From assembly GCA_964481445.1 (NCBI GenBank), contig CAYZTQ010000024.1, forward strand, positions 1 to 23,208: 23,208 nucleotides of DNA. Direction: 5' to 3'. This document shows, in pieces, positions 1 through 7,154 of this stretch. The stretch comes from UBA1038 sp964481445 (GTDB lineage Bacteria; Bacillota; Clostridia; Christensenellales; Aristaeellaceae). The number at the start of each line of letters is the position of its first letter. Position 1 is the stretch's first letter. The position numbers and the translations under genes are program-made. The notes under the pieces are model-generated. The model saw only the letters and a program-made list of their open reading frames with translations, did no database searches and had not been told where the DNA came from.

Positions 1-12
1 GGAGGTGCGGGA

Positions 13-2067
13 TTGCGGCAGTCATCGGCTGAGTGGAATACCCGCCGCATGGGGGCGGGGCTGACCGGCCTTTCGCAGGGCGCGCAGCTGACAGACTATC
101 TGTACTGTCTGCTGGCCTCCACCGTCATTGTGGGGCAGCCGCTGCCGGGCGGCGCCCTGTACATGGCCATGCAGGTCAGCCTGCTGGCCGCCCGCCTGAC
201 AAGGCCGGGCGGATGGCGCGCCCTGCCCCGGGCCACGCGCGTAGGGGGCTATCTTCTCAGTGCCCTCTCCGCGCTGATCGCCCTCGCGCTGCTGCTGATC
301 TACCCACGCGCGGTCGATCTGCCGCTGCTCTGGGTGGTGTTCGGCCTTGTGATGGCGGTCAAGCTGCGCGAATCGGTGCTGACCGCCATGAACGCGGGCT
401 GCCTCAGGCGCTGCCTGCGGCCCATTCAGCGGGCGCTGCGGCTTTTTTACGGCGAGCTGTTGTTTATTCTGCTGGCCATCCCCTTTTTCTTTTTTACCCT
501 GAGCAGCGAAACCGCCTGGTACCTGCTGGGCGGTTTCGCGCTGACCGGGCTGATCGGCGGCCTGCTTTTGTACAGCCGCCGCTATGTGCCGCTGCCGCCC
601 GGCGGCGAGCCGGAGGCCGAGGCTGCCGCGCTGCTGCCGCAGGTGAACGTGCTCAAGAGCTTCACCACGGTGCTGGCCTTCACCACCACGGCGCTGCAGG
701 TAACGATGGTGCTCAGCTATACGCTGATCGGCACCACGGCGGGCGACCTATTGCTGTGCATGGTCATCGCCTTTGTCTGCACCTACATCCCGGGGCGCAT
801 CGTCGCGCGCCTGCTTGAAAAGAAGAGCGCGCGGCACGACCCGAGCAACCTGCTGCTTCTCGGCCTCGCGCTGTGGCTGCTGGGGCTTTTGCTCCTGTGG
901 AGAAGCGCCGGGGTATGGCGCAGCCTCCCCGCCTATATCTCGCTGGCCCTGTGCACCACGGGCACGGCGCTGGCCGGCGAGGCGCTTGAATCGCTCAGCC
1001 GCTCGATGGGCGACATCGTGGCCTTTGTGACGGGTGGCGATAAGGGCGAAGGAGCCGTCTCTCTGCATGCCGCGCGCGCCAGCTACGCGGGGCTGTTCGG
1101 GCAGATGATCGCCCTGATCGGCCTGGGGCTGCTGCTCTTTTTCGGGCCGGGCGGCACGCAGCGCGTCAACCTGCAGCCCACGCTGACCCTGCCCGCGCTG
1201 GTGCTCGTGGCGGCGGCCCTGCTGGCGGCCTTCCGCTTCCCGATGGACAGGCAGATCCGCCAGAAGCTCAGCCGCTTTCTGATGCTGAAAGAGAACGGCG
1301 AAACCAACCTGCCGCTGCAAAGGCAGCTGGAGGACCTGATCGTCAAGGTGCACCGCCGCCACTACGGCATCAAGCTGCTGATCATATTGCTGCGTCCCTT
1401 TTTCTATGTGCGTCTCGCCGGGCAGGAGCTGGTGAAGCTTGACCGCGACGCGGCCTGCGTGTTCACCTGCAACCACATGGAGATGTACGGGCCCATCGTC
1501 ACCAACCTCTTCATCCCCTACAGCTTCCGCCCCTGGGTAATCAGCGAAATGACGGACAGCGCCCTGACCCCCGACTATCTGTACAAATACACCTTCAGCC
1601 GCCAGCGCTGGCTGCCCAAAAAGCTCAGATACCCCATGAGCCGCTTTGTCACCCCCATTCTCTCCTGGGCCATGGAGAGCCTGGACAGCATCCCCGTCTA
1701 CCGCAATACGCCCTCCGAGCTGATCAAGACCCTGCGCGAATCGGCCCAGGCCATGGAAGCGGGCGACAACCTGCTGATCTTCCCCGAAAACCCCAACGAC
1801 CCCGCGCAGGAAAAAAACGGCTACCTGCAGGATGACATCGGCAGCTTTTTCTCCGGCTTTGTCACCGTAGCGCAGCTCTACGAGCGCAGGACGGGCAAGC
1901 GCGCCCAGTTTTACCCCATCTACGCCGACAAGAAGCAGCGGGTCATGCGCTTTGGCCCGCCCATCCGCTACAACCCGGACAATCCCCCCAGGGATGAGCA
2001 GCAGCGCATCTCCGACTACCTGCGCGGCGAGATGCTGCGCATGAAAGCGCTGCACGAAGGAGACTGA
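13..2067 (+). CDS. MFS-like membrane domain fused to PlsC-like acyltransferase domain
   Basis: The protein has 684 residues if it starts at TTG 13, which follows GGAGGT at 1-6. The frame is open to the window edge, so the real start may lie upstream; ATG 49 is another option. Residues about 25-410 are a series of hydrophobic segments resembling a major-facilitator-type or flippase-type domain. Residues about 430-684 resemble a PlsC/LpxL-like glycerolipid acyltransferase. The motif-I region reads NHMEMYG at 487-493, where the family's NHx4D would have Asp in place of Gly493. A motif-III-like FPEN is at 590-593. The layout recalls the LplT-Aas flippase/acyltransferase fusions, but there is no AMP-ligase domain. 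The start of the next gene lies 2 bases beyond its stop codon. A role in acylating or moving a membrane lipid or lipid-linked glycan is inferred. The acyltransferase fold is fairly clear; activity is doubtful because of the altered motif I. Confidence 0.75.
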   Translation: MRQSSAEWNTRRMGAGLTGLSQGAQLTDYLYCLLASTVIVGQPLPGGALYMAMQVSLLAARLTRPGGWRALPRATRVGGYLLSALSALIALALLLIYPRAVDLPLLWVVFGLVMAVKLRESVLTAMNAGCLRRCLRPIQRALRLFYGELLFILLAIPFFFFTLSSETAWYLLGGFALTGLIGGLLLYSRRYVPLPPGGEPEAEAAALLPQVNVLKSFTTVLAFTTTALQVTMVLSYTLIGTTAGDLLLCMVIAFVCTYIPGRIVARLLEKKSARHDPSNLLLLGLALWLLGLLLLWRSAGVWRSLPAYISLALCTTGTALAGEALESLSRSMGDIVAFVTGGDKGEGAVSLHAARASYAGLFGQMIALIGLGLLLFFGPGGTQRVNLQPTLTLPALVLVAAALLAAFRFPMDRQIRQKLSRFLMLKENGETNLPLQRQLEDLIVKVHRRHYGIKLLIILLRPFFYVRLAGQELVKLDRDAACVFTCNHMEMYGPIVTNLFIPYSFRPWVISEMTDSALTPDYLYKYTFSRQRWLPKKLRYPMSRFVTPILSWAMESLDSIPVYRNTPSELIKTLRESAQAMEAGDNLLIFPENPNDPAQEKNGYLQDDIGSFFSGFVTVAQLYERRTGKRAQFYPIYADKKQRVMRFGPPIRYNPDNPPRDEQQRISDYLRGEMLRMKALHEGD

Positions 2068-2069
2068 AC

Positions 2070-4028
2070 ATGCTGTTTTTCCTCTATGCCGCCCCCTATA
2101 TTGTCTGCGGCATTCAGATGCTGAGCTGGCTGCTGCCGGGCGAGCGGGCGCTGATCCGCCTGTGGCTGGGCAGCGTGCTGGGCCTGCTGCTGCTTATGTG
2201 GCTGCCCGCGCTGACCGCCTTTGTGTTCAGCTTCTCACAAACGGGGCACCTTGCGGCGCTGGCTTTGCTGGCCCTCCTGATGCCGCTTGCCCGGCTTGCG
2301 CGCGACAAGGGCAGAAAGCCCCGCGGCTTTGAGGAGGAGGACAGACAAGACGCGAAGGCGCTGCTGTATGTCGCTTTGCCCCTCACGCTGCTGGCGGGCT
2401 GGCTGCAGTACACGCACAACCTGCTGCCGCAGGACGGGGCGCTGTACGTCGGGCAGAGCACCTATGGCGACCTTGCCCTGCACACCTCGATCATCACCTC
2501 GCTGGAAGGGGCAAAGTTTCCCGCCGATTACAGCATTCTGCCCGGCGCGAGGCTGAGCTATCCCTTCCTTGCGGACAGCCTTTCCACCACGGCGCTGATC
2601 ATGGGCCTCAATCTGCAGGGGGCGCTCAACCTGCCCTCCGTGCTGATGCTGGCGCTGGTCTTTTCGGGCTATACCCTGCTTGCCCTGCGCATGGCGGGCA
2701 CAAGGAAGGCCGCCCTCTTAAGCGTGCTGCTGCTGTTCATCAACGGCGGGCTCGGCTTCCTGTATACCTTCGACATGCTGGGGCAGAGCCTCGGCAGCCC
2801 CGGCAGCAACGAGATGCAGATGGGCGCCTGGTTTGCGCGCCTAAATAACATGATGAGCGGCTGGTACCAGACGCCCGTCAACCACGCGGAGTTTGGCACC
2901 TACAACCTCAGGTGGAGCAACATCATCGCCGACATGCTGACCCCGCAGCGCACCTTTCTGGCGGGCTGGGTCTTTCTCTTCCCCTGCCTGTACCTGCTGT
3001 ATTCGGGCCTGCAGCAGGAGGAGCGCAATCCCCGCGTCTTTGCGCTGCTGGGCGTTATCGCGGGCGGACTGCCCCTCATCCACACGCACAGTTTTCTCGC
3101 CCTGGGGCTTTGCAGCGCGGGCTGGCTGGCGCATGAGATCATCACGCGCAGGAAGATTGGCCCTTTCCTGCTCTACGGCGGCGTCGCCCTGCTGCTCGCC
3201 CTGCCGCAGCTCATATTCTTTACCTTCCGGCAGTCTGGGGGCGAAGGCTTTGTACGCTTCCAGTTCAACTGGGTCAACAACCCGGGCGGCGCCGGCCTGC
3301 GGGATGGCTGGTTCGGGTTCTACACAAAAAACATCGGTCTGCCCTTCCTGCTCATCCTTTTCAGCCTGTTTGAAAAGAACCATAAGCACCGCTTCCTCTA
3401 CAGCGGGGCCTTCGTCATTTTTATCGCGGCGGAGCTGATTGTCTTTCAGCCCAACGAGTATGACAACAACAAGCTGTTTTACGCCTGGTACGCGCTGTGC
3501 CTGCCTGCTGTCTCAGACTACGCGCTCTCGCTGTGGGAACGGCTGAAGGGCCTGCGGGCGCGACCGCTCGCGGCCGTACTCGTCTGCCTTGTTCTTTTCA
3601 CCTCGGGCACGCTCTCCATCATCCGGGAGGGCATCGGCCGCTACCGGGCCTATTCCAGAGAGCAGGTAAAGCTTTCGGATTTTGTCAAACGGGAAACGCC
3701 CCCGCACAGCCTTTTTATTGCCTCGCCCGAGCAGCACCTGAACCCCGTCAGTTCGCTGGCCGGGCGCAGGCTGGTCTGCGGGCCCTCGCTGTGGCTGCAC
3801 TGGCATGGCTTTGACCTGAGCAAACGGCAGGCGGATATCGCGAACTTTTACAAAAATCCCCGTTTTTCGGGCGACATCCTCACGCAATATGCGGTAGACT
3901 ATATCCTGCTGGGGCCGGACGAGCGGCGCAGCTACCAGCCCGACGAGGCCCTGTTTGACAGCCTGTTTGAAAAGATCTACGAGGATGCCGAAGCGGGCTG
4001 CGCCATCTACCGGGTGCCGCAGTCATGA
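2070..4028 (+). CDS. polytopic membrane protein, GT-C glycosyltransferase-like
   Basis: The protein has 652 residues. Its ATG start is preceded by AAGGAGA lying inside the end of the upstream gene. There are roughly a dozen hydrophobic segments to about residue 530, then a soluble C-terminal part of about 120 residues. Features suggestive of GT-C enzymes (lipid-phosphate-sugar-dependent glycosyltransferases) include an acidic/His motif GDLALH at 133-138, in what looks like the first large outer loop, and a late loop QPNEYDNNKLF beginning near residue 460. A HTHSF motif also lies in a loop. I recognise the architecture but not a specific family member, so donor and acceptor are unknown. It overlaps the next gene by 4 bases (ATGA), implying translational coupling. 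With the acyltransferase and GtrA neighbours it probably acts in building a surface glycan or glycolipid at the membrane. Confidence 0.75.
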   Translation: MLFFLYAAPYIVCGIQMLSWLLPGERALIRLWLGSVLGLLLLMWLPALTAFVFSFSQTGHLAALALLALLMPLARLARDKGRKPRGFEEEDRQDAKALLYVALPLTLLAGWLQYTHNLLPQDGALYVGQSTYGDLALHTSIITSLEGAKFPADYSILPGARLSYPFLADSLSTTALIMGLNLQGALNLPSVLMLALVFSGYTLLALRMAGTRKAALLSVLLLFINGGLGFLYTFDMLGQSLGSPGSNEMQMGAWFARLNNMMSGWYQTPVNHAEFGTYNLRWSNIIADMLTPQRTFLAGWVFLFPCLYLLYSGLQQEERNPRVFALLGVIAGGLPLIHTHSFLALGLCSAGWLAHEIITRRKIGPFLLYGGVALLLALPQLIFFTFRQSGGEGFVRFQFNWVNNPGGAGLRDGWFGFYTKNIGLPFLLILFSLFEKNHKHRFLYSGAFVIFIAAELIVFQPNEYDNNKLFYAWYALCLPAVSDYALSLWERLKGLRARPLAAVLVCLVLFTSGTLSIIREGIGRYRAYSREQVKLSDFVKRETPPHSLFIASPEQHLNPVSSLAGRRLVCGPSLWLHWHGFDLSKRQADIANFYKNPRFSGDILTQYAVDYILLGPDERRSYQPDEALFDSLFEKIYEDAEAGCAIYRVPQS

Positions 4029-4276
4029 ACGGGCTGCTGGAACGCTTTCTGCGCTATTCGCTCAGCCACCGGCGGCCCATCCGTGTGATGCTGCTGAGGG
4101 ACGGCCTGCCCGCCAGCGTCAACCTGACGGTGACTGAAATCGACGAGCGCGGCTTTTACTACCTGAGCGTGAAAAACAAACAGCAGGCGAAATACTTAGG
4201 CTTTGACCAGGTGCTGGCCGCCGCCTACGCAAGGGGCGACCGTGGCGAGGGAAAGTCTGAAAAGGACAGGAAATGA
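4025..4276 (+). CDS. small conserved-looking protein of unknown function
   Basis: The protein has 83 residues. Its ATG overlaps the upstream stop codon and its own stop overlaps the next start, both as ATGA. This coupling on both sides is good evidence that it is translated. The sequence is soluble and basic at both ends, with no signal peptide or membrane segment. Its core (RRPIRVML, then alternating hydrophobics through GFYYLSV and KYLGFDQVLAAAYARGD) looks like a short beta-rich domain. It loosely resembles the Sm-like part of WYL domains, where a sheet is followed by a segment setting out a ligand pocket. That resemblance is weak and I do not assign a function. A cytoplasmic accessory or ligand-sensing role for the membrane proteins on either side is possible. 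Confidence 0.7.
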   Translation: MNGLLERFLRYSLSHRRPIRVMLLRDGLPASVNLTVTEIDERGFYYLSVKNKQQAKYLGFDQVLAAAYARGDRGEGKSEKDRK

Positions 4277-4734
4277 CCGAGAAAATCAAGGCGCTGCTGC
4301 GCGATGAAACCAGACGCGAGGTGCTGTATTACCTGATCTTCGGCGTGCTGACCACGCTGGTCAACTGGCTGGTCTATTTCGGGCTGACTGCCATTCTGCA
4401 TCCCGACAGCTACCCTGCCGGCAGCGCCGAACAGACGCTCATTTACAACGGCAGCCAGTGGACGGCCTGGGTACTCTCGGTCATCTTCGCCTTTCTGACC
4501 AACCGGCGCTATGTGTTTGGCAGCGCCGAAAGAAAGGGCGGGGCTTTTTCAGAATTCATCCGTTTCGCCCTCGCCCGCATCACCGGCTATTTTCTGTTTG
4601 ACCTGATCGGCTTCAACCTGTTTGTGTTCAGCCTCGGCGTCAACCACGCCCTGACCAAGATCCTGATGAACGTACTGGTGGTCATCTACAACTACTTCGC
4701 CAGCAAGTACCTGATCTTCAATAAAAAGGCCTGA
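4273..4734 (+). CDS. GtrA family membrane protein
   Basis: The protein has 153 residues and four hydrophobic segments (about 18-42, 60-78, 95-118, 123-145), the usual GtrA size and topology. Typical family signatures are visible: the N-terminal segment rich in G, T and N (FGVLTTLVNWLVYF), LTNRRYVF after the second segment, and YNYFASKYLIF at the C-terminus. GtrA proteins are thought to help move polyprenyl-phosphate-linked sugars across the membrane for O-antigen glucosylation, teichoic acid or arabinogalactan decoration. It is the last gene of the four-gene operon, coupled by ATGA to the 83-residue protein, and is followed by a strong terminator. Next to a GT-C-like enzyme, flipping of the lipid-linked sugar donor is a natural inferred role. 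Confidence 0.88.
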   Translation: MTEKIKALLRDETRREVLYYLIFGVLTTLVNWLVYFGLTAILHPDSYPAGSAEQTLIYNGSQWTAWVLSVIFAFLTNRRYVFGSAERKGGAFSEFIRFALARITGYFLFDLIGFNLFVFSLGVNHALTKILMNVLVVIYNYFASKYLIFNKKA

Positions 4735-4771
4735 CAGGCGGCAAAGCAAAGCCGTCAAAAAACTATAAATT

Positions 4772-4802
4772 AAATCCCGCTCCATTGCAAGGAGCGGGAT
4801 TT
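4772..4802. terminator. bidirectional rho-independent terminator
   Basis: A perfect 12-bp inverted repeat (AAATCCCGCTCC / GGAGCGGGATTT) surrounds a 7-base loop at 4784-4790. The stem ends in A-T pairs on both sides and lies between the convergent ends of the GtrA gene and the metallopeptidase gene. The minus-strand transcript continues into a T-rich run (complement of 4756-4771). The plus-strand transcript continues into a looser T-rich stretch. Confidence 0.85.
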
Positions 4803-4822
4803 GCTGATTGTTTCTTTGTAGT

Positions 4823-5515
4823 CTAATCCCTTCTGCGGCTGCCGCCCCGGGACAGCAGAATCAGCCTGGCCATCTGCAGCAGGGCGCCCAGCGCGCCGGC
4901 CACATAGGTCATGGCCGCGGCGCGCAACACGGCGCGCACGCCCGCCTCTTCCTCGCGGTCGATATAGCCGCCGGAGGAAAGCATTTCCACCGCCCTGCGG
5001 CTCGCGTCAAACTCGACCGGCAGCGTAATCAGCGAAAAAGCCACCACAAAACCGAACATCACGATGCCGATGGTAATCAGCGGACGGATGGACATGAGGA
5101 AGCCCAGCAAAATAATGGGCATGCTGAGGTGGGAGCCGAACTGCACCACGGGCACCATGACGCTGCGCAGCGCCAGCGGGCCGTAGCCTTCCTTTTTCTG
5201 CATGGCGTGTCCCGCCTCGTGCGCGGCGATGCCGAGGGCGGCCACGCTGGAGGAATTATAAACGCCGTCAGACAGGCTGAGCGTTTCGTCGCGGGGGTCA
5301 TAGTGGTCGGTCAGCGTGCCGGGTATCGGCCGCACGGTGACCGCGTTGTTGCCATTCTGGCGCAGCAGATCATCCACCACGCGGGAAGCGGGCTGGCCGG
5401 CGCGCGTCGGTACCTTGGAATACTTGCTATAGGCGGATTTCACCATGCCCTGCGCGATCAGCGAAAGCGCCACCGCGACCAGTACAAACAGATAGGTTGA
5501 ATCGTAGTAATACAA
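4823..5515 (-). CDS. YugP-like membrane zinc metallopeptidase
   Basis: The protein has 230 residues from the TTG at 5515-5513, chosen because GGAGGAGGG lies just upstream and the length then fits the YugP family (Pfam Zn-dependent peptidase 2). The open frame extends to 5827 but that part lacks family similarity and crosses the promoters. There is an N-terminal membrane segment at about 7-24. The zinc motif HEAGH is at 99-103, and LPVEFDASRRA with Glu168 is the likely third ligand. Hydrophobic stretches at about 113-165 form a hairpin that keeps the active site at the membrane. Substrates of this family are not well established; a role in membrane protein turnover is inferred. The gene stands alone and has its own extended -10 promoter. 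Confidence 0.9.
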   Translation of the reverse strand: MYYYDSTYLFVLVAVALSLIAQGMVKSAYSKYSKVPTRAGQPASRVVDDLLRQNGNNAVTVRPIPGTLTDHYDPRDETLSLSDGVYNSSSVAALGIAAHEAGHAMQKKEGYGPLALRSVMVPVVQFGSHLSMPIILLGFLMSIRPLITIGIVMFGFVVAFSLITLPVEFDASRRAVEMLSSGGYIDREEEAGVRAVLRAAAMTYVAGALGALLQMARLILLSRGGSRRRD

Positions 5516-5566
5516 TCTTGTTCCCTCCTCCGATTCCCGGCCCTCCGATCCATCGGGCACATATAG

Positions 5567-5575
5567 ATTATACCA
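5567..5575 (-). promoter_or_regulatory. extended -10 promoter of the metallopeptidase gene
   Basis: Read on the minus strand the sequence is TGGTATAAT, a perfect TATAAT with the TGn extension, about 50 bases upstream of the TTG start. No good -35 hexamer is present at 17 bases, as is common for extended -10 promoters. Confidence 0.65.
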
Positions 5576-5631
5576 CAGTTGAAAGGCGGCAATCGAAAGC
5601 TGCCCCTCTGCCCGAAGCCGCGGATTCCCCC

Positions 5632-5662
5632 TTGACTTGGAGCTGACTCCAGATAGTATACT
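5632..5662 (+). promoter_or_regulatory. MerR-type promoter and operator of the reductase-regulator operon
   Basis: The -35 TTGACT (5632-5637) and -10 TATACT (5657-5662) are separated by 19 bases, longer than the optimal 17. The spacer carries the dyad TGGAG-CTGA-CTCCA (5638-5651). A stretched spacer with a central dyad is the hallmark of promoters that MerR regulators untwist to activate. The sequence also closely resembles the operator I remember for Bacillus AdhR-type regulators. The MerR gene two positions downstream is the obvious binder. Confidence 0.85.
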
Positions 5663-5689
5663 GGGGGTATCAACATGAGGAGGTGCGCT

Positions 5690-6652
5690 ATGAAATACGC
5701 GACACTCGGTCACTCTGGCATTCAGGTCTCCAGGCTTTGCCTGGGCTGCATGAGCTTCGGCGACCCCGCCAGCAAGATGCACGCCTGGACGCTGAACCCT
5801 TCCGAAACCGAAACCATCGTGAAGCACGCGCTGGATCTGGGCTTCAATTTCTTTGACACCGCCAACGTCTATTCCGCCGGCACCAGCGAGGAGTATCTGG
5901 GCCGCGCCATCCGGCGCAACGTGGCAAGGGAAGAGGTGGTGCTGGCCAGCAAGGTATACAACAACGAGGGCAAGCTCTCAAAAAAGGCCATCCTGCGCGA
6001 AATCGAGGGCACGCTGAAGCGTCTCGGCACCGACTACCTTGACCTGTATATCATCCATCGTTTTGATTACGATACGCCCATTGAAGAGACCATGGAGGCG
6101 CTGAACAGCCTGGTCAAAGCGGGCAAGGTGCGCGCGCTGGGCGCTTCCGCCATGTACGGCTACCAGTTCCACAACATGCAGCTGGCCGCCGAAAAAAACG
6201 GCTGGACGCCCTTTGTATCCATGCAGAACCACTACAACCTGCTCTACCGGGAGGACGAGCGGGAGATGATCCCCATCTGCAAACAGTACGGCGTGGCGCT
6301 GACCCCCTACAGCCCGCTGGCCGCGGGCAGGCTCTCCCGCCGCGAATGGAAGACGGATACCCTGCGCAGCCAGACCGACCGAACCGCCGTGATGAAGTAC
6401 GACAGCACCGAGCAGACCGACAAGGCGATTGTGGCCCGCGTAGCGGAAGTAGCCGAGAAATACGGCGTCACCATGACGCAGGTCGCCCTGGCCTGGCAGT
6501 ACCATCAGGGCGTCACCTCGCCCGTGATCGGCGCCACCAAGGCCGTGTATCTGGATGACGCGGCCGGTGCGCTGGATCTTTCTCTGACGGCGGAAGACGT
6601 GGAGCTGCTTTGCGAAAACTATGTGCCGCACAGGATCGTGGGGGCTCTCTGA
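5690..6652 (+). CDS. aldo/keto reductase
   Basis: The protein has 320 residues. ATG 5690 is preferred over ATG 5675 because AGGAGG (5678-5683) then sits at ribosome-binding distance. It is an NADPH-dependent aldo/keto reductase with a (beta/alpha)8 barrel. The catalytic tetrad is intact: Asp56 (FFDTANVY), Tyr61, Lys88 (LASKVY) and His123 (YIIHRFD). The C-terminal coenzyme-binding region with VIGATK is present. The length is normal for the family. The gene overlaps the following MerR gene (TGATG). Because that regulator resembles the aldehyde sensor AdhR, reduction of toxic aldehydes such as formaldehyde-derived or methylglyoxal-type carbonyls is a reasonable inference; substrate specificity cannot be read from the sequence. 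Confidence 0.95.
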   Translation: MKYATLGHSGIQVSRLCLGCMSFGDPASKMHAWTLNPSETETIVKHALDLGFNFFDTANVYSAGTSEEYLGRAIRRNVAREEVVLASKVYNNEGKLSKKAILREIEGTLKRLGTDYLDLYIIHRFDYDTPIEETMEALNSLVKAGKVRALGASAMYGYQFHNMQLAAEKNGWTPFVSMQNHYNLLYREDEREMIPICKQYGVALTPYSPLAAGRLSRREWKTDTLRSQTDRTAVMKYDSTEQTDKAIVARVAEVAEKYGVTMTQVALAWQYHQGVTSPVIGATKAVYLDDAAGALDLSLTAEDVELLCENYVPHRIVGAL

Positions 6653-7083
6653 TGCAGGCAGCCGAAAAGGAAAGGGGCCTTTCCATCAAGGAAGTCAGCC
6701 AGAAGTTCGGCATCTCGCAGGATACGCTGCGCTACTATGAAAAGGTGGGCATGATTCCGCCCGTGACCAGAACCGCGGGCGGCATCCGCAGCTACGGGCC
6801 CGCCGATCAAAGCTGGGTCAGTTTGGCCACCTGCATGCGCGGCGCCGGCCTGCCGGTGGAAGTGATGTGCGAATACGTCAAACTGTACCGGCAGGGCGAC
6901 GCCACCATCAGGGAGAGGCTGCAGCTGCTGATCGACCAGCGGGACGCGCTGATGAACCGGAAAAAGCAAATTGAAGCCACGCTCAAGCGGCTGAACTTCA
7001 AGATCGCCCGCTATGAAATCGCGGCGGAGACGGGCAGCCTGCCGCCGCTGAGCGAGGAAGACCGAAAGCGGTTTGATCCTTAA
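6652..7083 (+). CDS. MerR family regulator, AdhR-like
   Basis: The protein has 143 residues from ATG 6652, which overlaps the reductase stop (TGATG). An N-terminal winged helix-turn-helix is at about 9-50 (SIKEVSQKFGISQDTLRYYEKVGMIPP, split here as SIKEVSQKFG and ISQDTLRYYEKVG). A coiled-coil dimer helix follows at about 87-125. The segment TCMRGAGLPVEVM around Cys61 matches the region of Bacillus subtilis AdhR that holds its reactive Cys52 (CMRNAGL in my memory of that sequence). Cys73 is a second candidate. AdhR senses aldehydes through that cysteine and activates dehydrogenase genes. This regulator probably controls its own operon through the promoter at 5632-5662. The family assignment is firm; the AdhR-like sensing is inferred. 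Confidence 0.93.
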   Translation: MQAAEKERGLSIKEVSQKFGISQDTLRYYEKVGMIPPVTRTAGGIRSYGPADQSWVSLATCMRGAGLPVEVMCEYVKLYRQGDATIRERLQLLIDQRDALMNRKKQIEATLKRLNFKIARYEIAAETGSLPPLSEEDRKRFDP

Positions 7084-7104
7084 TCGAACCCTGTTCAGCA
7101 AAGA

Positions 7105-7130
7105 GGGCCGGCACGCATGCGCGCCGGCCC
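7105..7130. terminator. terminator hairpin between convergent genes
   Basis: GGGCCGGC (7105-7112) pairs with GCCGGCCC (7123-7130) around a 10-base loop. It lies between the ends of the MerR gene (+) and the peptide-binding-protein gene (-). Short T-rich tails follow in both directions, so termination is likely but the tracts are not ideal. Confidence 0.65.
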
Positions 7131-7154
7131 CCTGTCTTTAGGTCTTGATACGAA

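Noticed and set aside
748..2055. 435-codon minus-strand open frame
   Set aside because: It is antisense to the acyltransferase fusion gene, low in recognisable motifs and without a good ribosome binding site.
5516..5827. N-terminal extension of the metallopeptidase frame
   Set aside because: It crosses both divergent promoters and part of the reductase gene, has no family similarity, and the TTG at 5515 has a strong ribosome binding site.
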